A stretch of 64,000 nt of DNA from Bacteroidales bacterium (lineage in GTDB: Bacteria > Bacteroidota > Bacteroidia > Bacteroidales > F082): assembly GCA_021647205.1 (NCBI GenBank), contig JAKIVD010000012.1:1-64000 (forward strand). The letters are read 5' to 3'. Position 1 is the first letter of the stretch. Each line of letters opens with the position of its first letter. The translations under genes were made by a program, and so were the position numbers. The notes under the pieces are model-generated. The model searched no databases and was not told the origin of the DNA. It saw only the letters and a program-made list of their open reading frames with translations. Of the stretch, positions 49,591 through 60,109 are shown one piece after another.

Positions 49591-50829
49591 ATGTTGTACT
49601 ACTTATTTAAATACCTCGATGAAACCTATGCACTGCCAGGTGCAGGGGCTTTCGGGTACATTACTTTCAAGGCAGCACTGGCCATCATTACCTCCTTAAT
49701 CATCAGCTTGTTGTTTGGCAAAAGATGGATTGATTTTCTGAACCGGAAACAAGTGGGCGAAACTATCCGCGACCTGGGTCTTGAGGGACAACTCGAAAAA
49801 CAGGGGACGCCAACCATGGGCGGGCTGATTATCCTCGCAGCCATCCTCATCCCCACCCTGTTGTTTGCCAAGCTCGACAACATTTACATTCTGCTGATGC
49901 TCTTTACAACAGTTTGGCTGGGCACCATTGGGTTTTTAGATGACTACATCAAAGTTTTTAAAAAGAACAAAAAAGGCCTGCCGGGAAAATACAAAATAGC
50001 CGCCCAGGTAACTGCCGGACTGATTGTGGGCCTTGTGATGTATTACAATCCCTCGGTGGTGGTACGCGAAAAACACAAACCCGCTCAGGAAATTTTCACT
50101 ACTGTCGAACAAAGCGGCCCCTCCTCGGCCTTTTCTTTTGAAGAAAGCCGCTCGACCAAAACAACAATCCCGTTCTTTAAAAATAACGAATTCGATTATG
50201 CAATCCTGCTTAAATGGCTGGGCGACGGATACGAAAAATGGGCATTCCTGATTTTTATCCCCATCGTTATTTTCATCATCGTAGCCGTTTCAAACGGCGC
50301 CAACCTGACCGATGGCATGGACGGGCTGGCCACCGGCACTTCGGCCATCATCGGTGTTACGCTCGGGATACTGGCCTGGGTGTCGGGCAACATCATTTTT
50401 GCCGACTACCTCAATATTATGTACCTGCCCAATGTGGGCGAGCTCACTATCTTTATCGCTGCCTTTGTCGGAGCCACCGTGGCTTTTTTATGGTTCAACA
50501 CTTACCCTGCCCAGGTTTTCATGGGCGATACCGGCAGCCTGGCCTTGGGTGGGATCATCGCCGTATTTGCCATTGTAATCCGTAAGGAACTGCTCATCCC
50601 CATCCTTTGCGGAATCTTCCTCGTCGAGAGTATCTCCGTCATCATGCAGGTGGGCTATTTTAAATACACCAGGAAGAAATACGGCGAGGGAAAACGCATC
50701 TTTAGGATGTCGCCCCTGCACCACCATTACCAGAAAAAAGGATACCCCGAACCAAAAATCGTGATGCGCTTTTTAATCGTGGGCATCATGCTTTCGGTAC
50801 TGACCATCATCACCCTTAAAATGCGCTAA
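49591..50829 (+). CDS. mraY: Phospho-N-acetylmuramoyl-pentapeptide transferase
   Basis: A 412-residue integral membrane enzyme with about ten helices that joins UDP-MurNAc-pentapeptide to undecaprenyl phosphate to make lipid I. Landmarks: [26 protein letters not shown] and the catalytic [14 protein letters not shown] and HHHYQKKG motifs. A hydrophilic insert of about 60 residues (around 150-210) between helices is longer than in E. coli, as seen in Bacteroidota. Confidence 0.94.
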   Translation: MLYYLFKYLDETYALPGAGAFGYITFKAALAIITSLIISLLFGKRWIDFLNRKQVGETIRDLGLEGQLEKQGTPTMGGLIILAAILIPTLLFAKLDNIYILLMLFTTVWLGTIGFLDDYIKVFKKNKKGLPGKYKIAAQVTAGLIVGLVMYYNPSVVVREKHKPAQEIFTTVEQSGPSSAFSFEESRSTKTTIPFFKNNEFDYAILLKWLGDGYEKWAFLIFIPIVIFIIVAVSNGANLTDGMDGLATGTSAIIGVTLGILAWVSGNIIFADYLNIMYLPNVGELTIFIAAFVGATVAFLWFNTYPAQVFMGDTGSLALGGIIAVFAIVIRKELLIPILCGIFLVESISVIMQVGYFKYTRKKYGEGKRIFRMSPLHHHYQKKGYPEPKIVMRFLIVGIMLSVLTIITLKMR

Positions 50830-50837
50830 AAAAATGG

Positions 50838-52193
50838 ATGGAAAACATGAAAACCAAAAGCGAAATAGTGATACTGGGAGGTGGCGAAAGTGGCACAGGG
50901 GCAGCTCTCCTGGCAAGAAAAAAAGGGATAAAGGTTTTTTTGAGTGACAGCAATAAAATCAACATAAAACACAAAAGCGTTCTTACACATTTTGACATTG
51001 AATTTGAAGAAGGAGGGCACAGCCCGGAGCGGATTTTACTAGCCCGGGAGGTAATCAAAAGTCCCGGGATACCCGATGATATTCCTCTGATAAAAACCAT
51101 CAGGAAGAAGGGGATTCCCGTCATTTCAGAAATTGAGTTTGCCGCACGGTTTACCAGCGCAAAAACCATTTGCATCACCGGTAGCAATGGCAAAACAACG
51201 ACTGCACTTTTAATCCATCATATTTTAAAAAATGCCGGATTACATGTCGGACTGGCCGGAAACATCGGAGAAAGTTTCGCCTGGCAGGTGGCCACAAAAG
51301 CGCATGATGTTTACGTTTTGGAAATCAGCAGTTTTCAATTGGATGGCATGTTCGGTTTTAAGGCCGACATCGCCATTTTGCTGAACATCACGCCCGATCA
51401 CCTGGACCGCTACAACAACGACTTCGGGCAGTACGCAGCATCAAAACTGCGCATTCTTCAAAATCAAACACAAAATGAGGCACTCATCTGGTGTTTCGAC
51501 GACCCTGTTTTAAACAAGGTGATGAGCAACAGAAAGATAGCCGCAAAACAATACCCTTTCAGCATCCGTCGCAGCGGGTTTAAAAAGGGCGCGTACCTGA
51601 AAGGAAAGGAAATAAAAATAATCAGCAACAAAACCGAATTGACCATGACTTTGGAACAATTAGCATTACAAGGAAAACACAACATTTACAATTCAATGGC
51701 CGCAGGCATTGCCACCAAATTGATGGACATCAGGAACGAGTCCATCAAACAGAGCCTTTCTGATTTTCACAATGTTCCGCACCGGCTTGAATATGTTTCC
51801 AGTGTACACGGCATCACCTTCATTAACGATTCGAAGGCGACCAATGTGAACGCAAGCTGGTACGCCCTGGAGGACATGGAAAAACCAGTTGTCTGGATTG
51901 CCGGCGGTATCGACAAAGGAAACGACTATGAGAGTCTGGTACCACTGGTAAAGGAGAAAGTGAAAGCCATTGTTTGCCTCGGTAAGGACAATACACATTT
52001 GCACGAAGTCTTCGGCGGGAGTGTTGACCTCATGGTAGATACAGTATCTGCCGCGGGGGCCGTTGAAGCAGCCTACAACCTGGCCCGAAAGGGGGAAATC
52101 GTTTTGCTTTCGCCCGCCTGTGCCAGTTTCGACCTCTTTGAAAATTACGAAGACAGGGGCAATCAATTTAAAGAAGCTGTAAAAAAACTCTGA
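50838..52193 (+). CDS. murD: UDP-N-acetylmuramoylalanine-D-glutamate ligase
   Basis: A 451-residue Mur ligase that adds D-Glu to UDP-MurNAc-L-Ala. N-terminal Rossmann-like VILGGGESGTGAALLA, ATP loop ITGSNGKTTTALL (about residue 113), LEISSFQLDGM, NITPDHLDRY and the late FINDSKATN and WIAGGIDKGNDY. The last of these is the MurD signature. The gene starts eight bases after mraY. Confidence 0.94.
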   Translation: MENMKTKSEIVILGGGESGTGAALLARKKGIKVFLSDSNKINIKHKSVLTHFDIEFEEGGHSPERILLAREVIKSPGIPDDIPLIKTIRKKGIPVISEIEFAARFTSAKTICITGSNGKTTTALLIHHILKNAGLHVGLAGNIGESFAWQVATKAHDVYVLEISSFQLDGMFGFKADIAILLNITPDHLDRYNNDFGQYAASKLRILQNQTQNEALIWCFDDPVLNKVMSNRKIAAKQYPFSIRRSGFKKGAYLKGKEIKIISNKTELTMTLEQLALQGKHNIYNSMAAGIATKLMDIRNESIKQSLSDFHNVPHRLEYVSSVHGITFINDSKATNVNASWYALEDMEKPVVWIAGGIDKGNDYESLVPLVKEKVKAIVCLGKDNTHLHEVFGGSVDLMVDTVSAAGAVEAAYNLARKGEIVLLSPACASFDLFENYEDRGNQFKEAVKKL

Positions 52194-52195
52194 AA

Positions 52196-53368
52196 ATGCA
52201 ATCATTTCTAACAAAAATAAAAGGCGATAAACTGATATGGGCAGTGGTGTTTATTTTGACACTTGTCTCCTTTCTTGCTGTTTACAGCTCTACCGGCACA
52301 CTGGCTTACAAATACCACGGCGGCAATACGGAATACTATATGCTGAAACATGCCATTATTCTTTTCCTCGGTTTGGTGTTGATGTACCTCGCCCACCTGG
52401 TAAAATACACCTATTACTCACGCATTTTTCAAATTATTCTATACCTTGCAGTTCCCTTGTTAGCACTCACCCTGCTCATTGGCGAAACTGTCAACGAAGC
52501 TACACGCGTACTGTACATCCCCGGGCTGAACCTCACCTTTCAATCTTCCGACCTGGCCAAAGTAACCTTAATCATCTACCTGGCCCGCGTTCTCAGCAAA
52601 AAGCAGGATAAAATAAAAGACTTCAAATCTGCTTTTGTCCCTTTGCTCATTCCTGTTCTCCTGGTTTGCGGACTAATACTTCCGGCTAATTTCTCTACCG
52701 CTGCCATTTTATTTACCATCAGCATTGTTTTAATGTTCATCGGAAGGGTAAAAATGAGTTATATTTTCGGGATGGTCGGAATCGGGATTGTAGCCCTGGC
52801 AATCGGAATCGCGATCCTCTATATGCTGCCGGCTGAAAACTCAGCCCGGCTTGGTACCTGGAAAAACAGGATTAGCGCATTTACTAAGAGCGATGGCAGT
52901 GACAATTACCAGGTCGAACAGTCGAAAATAGCTATCGCCACAGGGGGATTGCTGGGGAAAATGCCGGGAAACAGCACACAGCGCAACTTCTTGCCCCACC
53001 CTTACTCCGACTTTATCTTTGCCATTATTGTTGAAGAATACGGCCTGCTTGGAGGGGTTTTCATCATCCTGCTGTATTTGTTTTTGTTTTACCGCATTGT
53101 ACTCATTGTGGTGAAGTCTTCCGGAACTTTTGGCTCTTTTCTTGTGGCCGGTGTGGGTTTTGCCCTTGTTTTTCAGGCGATGATAAATATGGGTGTTGCC
53201 GTAAACCTGCTGCCCGTAACAGGCCAACCCCTGCCGCTGGTAAGCATGGGCGGGACGTCCATTTGGTTTACGAGTTTGTCCGTCGGTATTATTTTGAGTG
53301 TAAGCAAAGAGCTGAACAGGGAAGAAAAAGATGACGAAGAGCAACAAACAGAAATGACTTATGCCTGA
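52196..53368 (+). CDS. ftsW: Peptidoglycan glycosyltransferase FtsW
   Basis: A 390-residue SEDS-family membrane protein with about ten helices. It contains ILYMLPAENSARLGTWKNRI-type loop (in pieces), FLPHPYSDFIFAIIVEEYGLLGG (in pieces SDFIFAIIVEEYG) and PLVSMGGTSIWFTSL, all SEDS hallmarks. It polymerises septal glycan with FtsI. Start ATG two bases after the murD stop; overlaps murG by eight bases. Confidence 0.93.
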   Translation: MQSFLTKIKGDKLIWAVVFILTLVSFLAVYSSTGTLAYKYHGGNTEYYMLKHAIILFLGLVLMYLAHLVKYTYYSRIFQIILYLAVPLLALTLLIGETVNEATRVLYIPGLNLTFQSSDLAKVTLIIYLARVLSKKQDKIKDFKSAFVPLLIPVLLVCGLILPANFSTAAILFTISIVLMFIGRVKMSYIFGMVGIGIVALAIGIAILYMLPAENSARLGTWKNRISAFTKSDGSDNYQVEQSKIAIATGGLLGKMPGNSTQRNFLPHPYSDFIFAIIVEEYGLLGGVFIILLYLFLFYRIVLIVVKSSGTFGSFLVAGVGFALVFQAMINMGVAVNLLPVTGQPLPLVSMGGTSIWFTSLSVGIILSVSKELNREEKDDEEQQTEMTYA

Positions 53369-54470
53369 TAAAGCGAAAATACTGCTTAGTGGTGGCGGGA
53401 CAGGCGGACATGTTTTTCCGGCCGTCGCCATCGCCAATGCCCTCAAAACAAAACTGAAGGAGGTGGATATCCTGTTCGTTGGCGCCAAAGGCAGAATGGA
53501 AATGGAAAAAGTCCCACAGGCAGGCTATCCCATCAAAGGACTATGGATTAGCGGTTTGCAACGAAGGCTGGACTTGAGCAACCTCCTGTTTCCCTTCAAA
53601 TTGCTCGGCAGCCTGTTGGGGGCAGCAGAAATTATCAGGCAGTTTAAACCCGACATTGCCATCGGAACGGGTGGTTATGCCAGCGGCCCATTGTTGTATG
53701 TAGCCTCGAAAAAGAAAATCCCCACACTCATTCTCGAGCAAAATTCCTATCCCGGGATTACCAATAAATTGTTAGGAAAAACCGTCAGCAAAGTATGTGT
53801 GGCCTACAAAGAACTGGAAAAATATTTCCCAAAAGAAAAGATTGTTGTTACCGGCACGCCCATTCGGCAAGAAATCTTGAAGTTAAAAGTAACACGTGAA
53901 GAAGGACTGAAATTCTTCGGCCTGCAGGCCGGAAAACCCGTATTGCTGATAATCGGAGGAAGCCAGGGGGCCCGAAAGGTTAATGAAGTAATCGCAAAAA
54001 ACCTTGAAAATATTCTTGCCGAAAATGTTGCCGTCATCTGGCAGACAGGGACATTTTCCTTCGATATGGCCAAAACCACTGCCAACAAAAGAGCGAACAA
54101 CGAATCTGTCCGGGTGGTCGATTTCATCACACGCATGGACATGGCTTATGCCGCTGCAGACCTCATCATATCGCGTGCAGGGGCCATTGCCCTGGCAGAA
54201 ATCATTGCAGTGAACAAGCCCGCAATCTTCATTCCCCTGCCCACTGCCGCCGAAGACCACCAGACAAAAAATGCAACAACCCTGGTGAAAGGTCATGCCG
54301 CTGTTTTGGTGACGGAAAGCGAAGCGGAAGAAAAACTGCTAAAAACGATTACGGACCTTTTAAAAATGAAATCATCCCGTTTGATTCTGGTGCAAAACCT
54401 GAAAAGGTTTGAACGCCCGGACGCCACGGAACGCATAGTAGAAGAAGTGATTAAATTATTAAAGACATGA
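53361..54470 (+). CDS. murG: UDP-GlcNAc:undecaprenyl-pyrophosphoryl-MurNAc-pentapeptide transferase
   Basis: A 369-residue GT28 enzyme that makes lipid II. The N-terminal glycine-rich loop is LSGGGTGGHVFPAVAIANAL. The donor-site GGSQGARKVNE and ISRAGAIALAEII, plus PLPTAAEDHQTKNA, are typical. Peripheral on the inner membrane. Followed by the 53-base tandem repeats rather than directly by murC. Confidence 0.95.
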   Translation: MPDKAKILLSGGGTGGHVFPAVAIANALKTKLKEVDILFVGAKGRMEMEKVPQAGYPIKGLWISGLQRRLDLSNLLFPFKLLGSLLGAAEIIRQFKPDIAIGTGGYASGPLLYVASKKKIPTLILEQNSYPGITNKLLGKTVSKVCVAYKELEKYFPKEKIVVTGTPIRQEILKLKVTREEGLKFFGLQAGKPVLLIIGGSQGARKVNEVIAKNLENILAENVAVIWQTGTFSFDMAKTTANKRANNESVRVVDFITRMDMAYAAADLIISRAGAIALAEIIAVNKPAIFIPLPTAAEDHQTKNATTLVKGHAAVLVTESEAEEKLLKTITDLLKMKSSRLILVQNLKRFERPDATERIVEEVIKLLKT

Positions 54471-54613
54471 GACCTTCCAGAGTGCGCAGAACCTGGAAGA
54501 GTCGGAACAGAAAAAGACCCTAAGACCTTCCAGAGTGCGCAGAACCTGGAAGAGTCGGAACAGAAAAAGACCCTAAGACCTTCCAGAGTGCGCAGAACCT
54601 GGAAGAGTCGGAA
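54471..54613 (+). repeat. 53-base tandem repeat, 2.7 copies, between murG and murC
   Basis: Units begin at 54471, 54524 and 54577, identical wherever compared. Each holds a hairpin CTTCCAG-N12-CTGGAAG. No T-run follows the hairpins, so read-through to murC is possible. A partial match to the unit's start is also seen upstream of ftsI (GACCTTCCAG at about 45748). Confidence 0.85.
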
Positions 54614-54648
54614 TACTACGGACTGAAACCCGAAAACGAAAGAACAAA

Positions 54649-56013
54649 ATGAACGACATCAAGAATATGTATTTCCTCGGCATCGGTGGCATTGGAATGA
54701 GCGCCCTGGCCCGCTATTTTAAGGCAGAGGGAAAGCAGATTTTTGGTTACGACCTCACCTCCACACCGCTCACCGGCGAATTAACCGCCGAAGGAATACA
54801 CATCCATTTTAAAGACGACCCGGCACTTGTTCCCGACGACATTGATATGGCCGTCTTTACCCCTGCAATTCCCTCCGACAACAAAGAACTACTGCATCTG
54901 AAAAAAAAGAAAATCCCCCTGCTCAAACGTGCCCAACTGATAGGTATGCTCAGCCAAAACTTTTTCACCATCGCCATTGCAGGCACCCACGGAAAAACCA
55001 GCATCAGCGCCATTACTGCCCACCTGATGAAGTCGGCAGGGCTCCGGTTGACCGCCCTTGTAGGGGGTATTTGTCTGAATTACCGGTCGAATTTTATCCA
55101 TTCCGAAAGAACAGATTACCTGCTGGTGGAGGCCGACGAATTTGACCGCTCCTTCTTAAGCATTGCGCCGGATATTGCCCTTATTTCCTCCATGGATGCT
55201 GACCACCTCGATATTTACAAAAACCATGATGAGCTGGTCAGCAGTTTTAGAGAATTCGCCGGGTTACCGGGCAAAAAGGGAACGCTCATCCACCACCAAT
55301 CGCTACCTGATTTCAAGGAGATTGCTGCAAAGATTATCACTTACGGCATCCATCCTGCTGCCCGCATACGTGCGGTGAACATCCGCATCCGGGGTGGCCG
55401 TTTCCTGTTTGACCTGGAAACCGAAAAGCAAAAGATTGAAGCCATTGCACTTCAAATTCCGGGTAAGCACTACATCGAAAATGCCTTGGCTGCGGCAGCC
55501 ATCGGCCTGCAACTCGGGTTGGACGGGCAGCAAATTAAAAGCGGACTCGAAAGTTTTTCGGGCGTGGAACGGCGGTTCGAAACCCGGATTAACGAGAAGC
55601 ACCTGGTTTACATCGACGATTACGCCCACCACCCCGAAGAAATAAGGGTTACCATTAGCGCGGTTAAAATGTTATACCCTGACAAAAAAATAACACTTGT
55701 TTTTCAACCCCATTTGTTCAGCAGGACCCGCGATTTTGCCGCCGATTTTGCCGCTGTACTGTCCACTGTCGACGAAGTGGTTCTACTAGACATTTATCCG
55801 GCGCGCGAAAAACCGATTGCTGGCATTACTTCCAACAGCATACTGTCGAAGATCACCATCACCAACAAAAAAATAATTGACAAAAATGAACTGACCGCCT
55901 ACCTGAAAACAAACCGGCCCGAACTGCTGCTGACACTTGGTGCGGGCGACATTGGCCTGTTGACAAATGAAATTGAAAAGGTTTTAAAAAACAAATTGAA
56001 CATCCATGATTGA
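54649..56013 (+). CDS. murC: UDP-N-acetylmuramate-L-alanine ligase
   Basis: A 454-residue Mur ligase that adds the first residue to UDP-MurNAc. The N-terminal FLGIGGIGMSALAR, ATP loop IAGTHGKTSISAITA (about residue 107), VEADEFDRSF, SSMDADHLDIY and the later DDYAHHPEEI and FQPHLFSRT are MurC signatures. Start ATG at 54649. It is separated from murG by 178 bases of repeats. Confidence 0.94.
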   Translation: MNDIKNMYFLGIGGIGMSALARYFKAEGKQIFGYDLTSTPLTGELTAEGIHIHFKDDPALVPDDIDMAVFTPAIPSDNKELLHLKKKKIPLLKRAQLIGMLSQNFFTIAIAGTHGKTSISAITAHLMKSAGLRLTALVGGICLNYRSNFIHSERTDYLLVEADEFDRSFLSIAPDIALISSMDADHLDIYKNHDELVSSFREFAGLPGKKGTLIHHQSLPDFKEIAAKIITYGIHPAARIRAVNIRIRGGRFLFDLETEKQKIEAIALQIPGKHYIENALAAAAIGLQLGLDGQQIKSGLESFSGVERRFETRINEKHLVYIDDYAHHPEEIRVTISAVKMLYPDKKITLVFQPHLFSRTRDFAADFAAVLSTVDEVVLLDIYPAREKPIAGITSNSILSKITITNKKIIDKNELTAYLKTNRPELLLTLGAGDIGLLTNEIEKVLKNKLNIHD

Positions 56014-56100
56014 TTTTAAAAATACACAAGTGCACAGGCAACAGGAGAGGATGCAAATTGCGACAACATATTTGTGCATTCGTGACAAAAAAAACATCAG

Positions 56101-56874
56101 ATGAAGAAGATTATTCAAATAAGCGCCTTTTTCATTTTTGTGGTCGCCCTTTCCGGCCTCATGGGGTTTATTTACCTGGAACGCGAAAACCAAATACTGA
56201 ACGAAATAAAAGTCAGGGTCTGCAGGGAGGATGATAAAGGGTTTCTCAACGAAACAGCTCTTTATGAAATGGTTGAAGCCACTGACAGTACCCGCATCAG
56301 AAAAATCAAACAAATCAAAACCAAAAACCTGGAAGCGGTAATCAGCCGCAACCCTTATGTGGAAAAGGTGGATGCTTTCGTAAATATTGACAACAATTTG
56401 ATGGTCAACGTCAAGGAAAAAAGAGCCATTCTACGGATTTTCAATCAACAGGACGAAGGATTTTACCTTGATGAAAATGGCGGAATTCTTCCCCTCAGCA
56501 ATCAGTTTACACCACGTGTACTCATCGCCAGCGGTTACATTAACATACCCTATGTAAAAGGGCATAAAAGCATTTACGATAGCATTTACGCATCAACAAT
56601 ATTAAACGAACTTTTTACTTTGGCTGCATTGATTCGCCGCGATAATTTCCTGCAGGCGCAGATTAACCAGGTTTATGTCAACAGCAAAGGGGAATTTGAT
56701 TTAATCCCCCAGCTTGGCAACCAACTCATCCGGCTCGGAAGTATGGAGAACGCAAAAACAAAACTTGACAAACTGGTGGTTTTTTACAAAAAAGCCCTGC
56801 CAAAGGCCGGGTGGGACACCTATAAAACCATTGACCTGGAATACAACAACCAGGTTGTTTGCACCAAGAAATGA
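56101..56874 (+). CDS. ftsQ: Cell division protein FtsQ
   Basis: A 257-residue bitopic protein. One helix near the start (residues 4-22, IIQISAFFIFVVALSGLMGF) is followed by a POTRA-like periplasmic domain and a beta domain with YLDENGGILPLS. That is the DivIB/FtsQ pattern (D-x-x-G-x-x-x-P), and KAILR-type EKRAILRIF comes just before. Position between murC and ftsA confirms it. The 86-base gap to murC contains no other gene. Confidence 0.85.
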   Translation: MKKIIQISAFFIFVVALSGLMGFIYLERENQILNEIKVRVCREDDKGFLNETALYEMVEATDSTRIRKIKQIKTKNLEAVISRNPYVEKVDAFVNIDNNLMVNVKEKRAILRIFNQQDEGFYLDENGGILPLSNQFTPRVLIASGYINIPYVKGHKSIYDSIYASTILNELFTLAALIRRDNFLQAQINQVYVNSKGEFDLIPQLGNQLIRLGSMENAKTKLDKLVVFYKKALPKAGWDTYKTIDLEYNNQVVCTKK

Positions 56875-56968
56875 TTGAACGCACACAGGAATAATTAATC
56901 CTTGAGCCAACATATAAAACAAAAGAATTGAGACAAAATAGCAACAGAACCAACAAGAAATAAAAATC

Positions 56969-58273
56969 ATGGAGAAAGAAGGAGAAATTATTGTCGGCCT
57001 CGACATTGGAACAACCAAGATTGCGTGCATTGTCGGGCGAAAAGACAAACACGGAAAAATTGAAATCCTCGGGCATGGCAAAACCGAGTCCATTGGTGTA
57101 AAGCGCGGAGTGGTGGCCAACATCGAACACACCGTACAATCCATCAAAACAGCCGTTGCCCTGGCCGAACAGAAATCGGAAGTGGAGATCAAATCCGTTC
57201 ATGTGGGTATTGCAGGGCAACACATCCGGAGCCTGCAGCACAGCGGGAACATCATCCGGAAAAACCCCGAGAAAGAAATCAGCGCGGCCGAAATCAACCA
57301 GTTGACCCAAAGTATGTACGGTTTGAAGATGGCCCACGGTGAAGAAATTATCGATGTAATCCCCCAGGAATATATCGTTGACAACGAGAGTGGCATCAGG
57401 CAACCGGTGGGTATGCTTGGCAATACACTGGAAGCCAACTTTCACATCATCATCGGCCAGACAACTGCCGCCCAGAACATCTATAAATGCATCAAAAAGG
57501 CCGGACTCGAAACAGTCAACCTGATTCTGGAGCCGATTGCTTCTGCCATCGCAGTGCTCAGCGACGAAGAAAAAGAAGCCGGTGTGGCACTGGTGGACAT
57601 TGGCGGCGGCACGACAGACATTGCCATCTTTCAGGACGACATCATCCGGCATACAGCCGTTATCCCCTTTGGTGGCGATGTAATTACCGAAGATGTCAGG
57701 GAAGGCTGTACCATTATTAAAAAGCATGCCGAAGAGCTCAAGATAAAATTCGGTTCGGCACTGGCAGAAGAAAACCGCGACGATGAAGTGGTGGCCATCC
57801 CCGGTCTGCGGGGCCGGCCACCCAAAGAAATTACCCTGAAAAACCTGGCCAGCATTATCCAGGCGCGTGTGGATGAAATCATCGACCAGGTATATTTTGA
57901 AATCAAAAACTCCGGGTTTGAAACAAAACTTATCGCCGGTATTGTACTTACCGGTGGCGGTTCACAACTCAAGCACATCGACCAGTTGACCGAATTTATA
58001 ACCGGCATGGACACACGCATCGGTTATCCCAACGAACATTTGTCGAGCACGGTGGCCGACGACATGGCAAGTCCCATGTTTTCAACAGGCGTCGGGCTTG
58101 TCATCCAGGGCATCGAACGTTCCGAAACTGAGGCAGCTTTTCAGGCGGAAACAGGCGAAAACCAAAACGACAAAGCCGGTTTCTGGAAGAAGAGAAAGGT
58201 CAGGCGGGAGGCCGGTCCCAAAGGCTATCTGAATATCGTTAAATCGTTTTTCGAGAACGATACGGACGGCTGA
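56969..58273 (+). CDS. ftsA: Cell division protein FtsA
   Basis: A 434-residue actin-like ATPase that links FtsZ to the membrane. The phosphate-1 motif is VGLDIGTTKIACIVG, phosphate-2 is VDIGGGTTDIAIF (about residue 208) and the adenosine motif is IVLTGGGSQLKHI. The 1C domain (about 85-165) is present. The C-terminal KGYLNIVKSFFENDT is amphipathic and would bind membrane. It begins 94 bases after ftsQ. Confidence 0.94.
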   Translation: MEKEGEIIVGLDIGTTKIACIVGRKDKHGKIEILGHGKTESIGVKRGVVANIEHTVQSIKTAVALAEQKSEVEIKSVHVGIAGQHIRSLQHSGNIIRKNPEKEISAAEINQLTQSMYGLKMAHGEEIIDVIPQEYIVDNESGIRQPVGMLGNTLEANFHIIIGQTTAAQNIYKCIKKAGLETVNLILEPIASAIAVLSDEEKEAGVALVDIGGGTTDIAIFQDDIIRHTAVIPFGGDVITEDVREGCTIIKKHAEELKIKFGSALAEENRDDEVVAIPGLRGRPPKEITLKNLASIIQARVDEIIDQVYFEIKNSGFETKLIAGIVLTGGGSQLKHIDQLTEFITGMDTRIGYPNEHLSSTVADDMASPMFSTGVGLVIQGIERSETEAAFQAETGENQNDKAGFWKKRKVRREAGPKGYLNIVKSFFENDTDG

Positions 58274-58359
58274 AATCAATTAACTTTTTTTTGTTAAAAA
58301 ATAATTGTCCGAATGAATCTATTGAAATTTGAAAAGAATAATTTTAAACAAAATTGAAC

Positions 58360-60006
58360 ATGGCTCAGATGATACAATTCGAACCCAAACAACAACCTGC
58401 GTACATTAAAGTAATCGGTGTAGGCGGAGGAGGCAGCAATGCGGTAAACCACATGTTTGAACAAGGCATCAAAGGTGTTGAGTTTACAATTTGTAATACG
58501 GATGTACAAGCCCTGGCAGGAAGTCCCGTCCCCAACAAAATCCGCATAGGCGATACCAACGGGCTGGGGGCCGGCGCAAAACCCGAAGTCGGCGAAGAAG
58601 CCGCAAAAACCTCCATCGAAGCACTAAAAGAAGCTTTTACCGATGATATAAAAATGGTTTTTATTACTGCCGGAATGGGCGGTGGAACAGGTACAGGAGC
58701 CGCACCGATCATCGCCCAACTGGCCAAAGAAAAGGGGGTGCTCACCGTTGGTATTGTGACCCTGCCTTTCGGTTTTGAAGGCCGTCGCCGGAAACAACAA
58801 GCCGAAGCGGGCATTAAAATCATTACCAATTTTGTGGACACCCTGCTGGTGATAAACAACGATAAATTGAGGGAACTCTACGGCAACCTGCCCGTCAGGG
58901 AGGCTTTTGCCAGGGCCGACAATGTGCTCTCAACCGCTGCCAAAGGAATTGCCGAAATCATTACCGTCCCCGGCTATGTGAACACCGACTTTGAAGATGT
59001 GAAAACTGTCATCCAGGGCAGTGGAAAAGCTATTATGGGTTCGGCACAGGCCGAAGGGGAAAACAGGGCAAAGGTCGCCATTGAAGAAGCCATGAACTCA
59101 CCCCTGCTGGACGACAACGACATCGAAGGTGCACAGAATATTCTCCTACATATCGTTACTGGCACCGATGAAATTACAATGGACGAAATCAGTGACATTA
59201 CCGAATATGTACAAACTGTCTGTGGAAACGATGCTGACCTCATCTGGGGACAGGGTTTTGATGAATCCCTTGGAAACAAAATCGGCATCACTTTGATTGC
59301 CACGGGCTTTGACTCAAAAAAGAAAAAAGAGGAAGGGAAAAAGCCGGTAAAAATCCATCTGCTGGACGAAACCGAAAAGCCTGCTTCTTCAACTGAAAGA
59401 AACGAAATAACTGAAGAACCAAAAACAGCAGAAAAGTCAACTGCCGGTTTTATTCGCCTCACCAAAAAGGAGGAAGATGATGGGGCATACAAAACTCACG
59501 GAACTGCCCAGACACAGTTCAGCTTTAGCGACAAAATTAGTTTAAGCAACAAAAAACCTGCTGAAACCGGAGAACTGGAAAGAGGAAAAACGGTGCATTC
59601 GCTCGGGGAAAAGAACGAATCATTCCGGCAGGAAAAAGCCGTTACAATCGACTTTAAAACGCCCACCAATACCATCCCCGACCAAAGCCACTTGTCTATC
59701 AAACATACGGTAAGCGATGCGGGAATCCAAATCAACACCCAGAAGCAGCCTGTTCTGAAAGAAGACGAGACCCTGAAAAAGAACTCGATGGAAAGGGTGA
59801 GCAAGTTAAAAAGTATGAGCAGGCTTCATAACAGCGATATTTCTAACATGGAATCTGTTCCGGCCTACCAGCGGAAAAATCTTGAGATTGACAACACACC
59901 ACCATCGTCCACCTCCACGGTTTCAAGATTTACCCTTGGGCAGGACAGCAAAAACAATCCCGTGATTAAATCGGATAATTCGTACCTGCATGATAATGTT
60001 GATTGA
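58360..60006 (+). CDS. ftsZ: Cell division protein FtsZ
   Basis: A 548-residue tubulin-like GTPase. GVGGGGSNAVNHM near residue 25 and the tubulin signature GGGTGTGAAPIIA at about 110 bind GTP. The GTPase core ends at about 325, leaving a tail of about 220 residues, much longer than in E. coli. The conserved C-terminal peptide that binds FtsA appears internally as ESVPAYQRKN, followed by some 45 further residues. ATG at 58360 (MAQMIQF) is taken; the TTG two codons earlier is less likely. Confidence 0.95.
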   Translation: MAQMIQFEPKQQPAYIKVIGVGGGGSNAVNHMFEQGIKGVEFTICNTDVQALAGSPVPNKIRIGDTNGLGAGAKPEVGEEAAKTSIEALKEAFTDDIKMVFITAGMGGGTGTGAAPIIAQLAKEKGVLTVGIVTLPFGFEGRRRKQQAEAGIKIITNFVDTLLVINNDKLRELYGNLPVREAFARADNVLSTAAKGIAEIITVPGYVNTDFEDVKTVIQGSGKAIMGSAQAEGENRAKVAIEEAMNSPLLDDNDIEGAQNILLHIVTGTDEITMDEISDITEYVQTVCGNDADLIWGQGFDESLGNKIGITLIATGFDSKKKKEEGKKPVKIHLLDETEKPASSTERNEITEEPKTAEKSTAGFIRLTKKEEDDGAYKTHGTAQTQFSFSDKISLSNKKPAETGELERGKTVHSLGEKNESFRQEKAVTIDFKTPTNTIPDQSHLSIKHTVSDAGIQINTQKQPVLKEDETLKKNSMERVSKLKSMSRLHNSDISNMESVPAYQRKNLEIDNTPPSSTSTVSRFTLGQDSKNNPVIKSDNSYLHDNVD

Positions 60007-60109
60007 GAAAAAAGACTGTGAGAAATGTGGTTTACAAACTTCCGGCACATGCTTCAGATGGTTACGGAAATGTCTGCAAACCTGAAAAACCTGAGGAAAG
60101 GACAGAATT

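Noticed and set aside
54471-54613. CRISPR-like direct repeats
   Set aside because: The 53-base units are contiguous with no unique spacers, and no cas genes are near. It is a tandem repeat.
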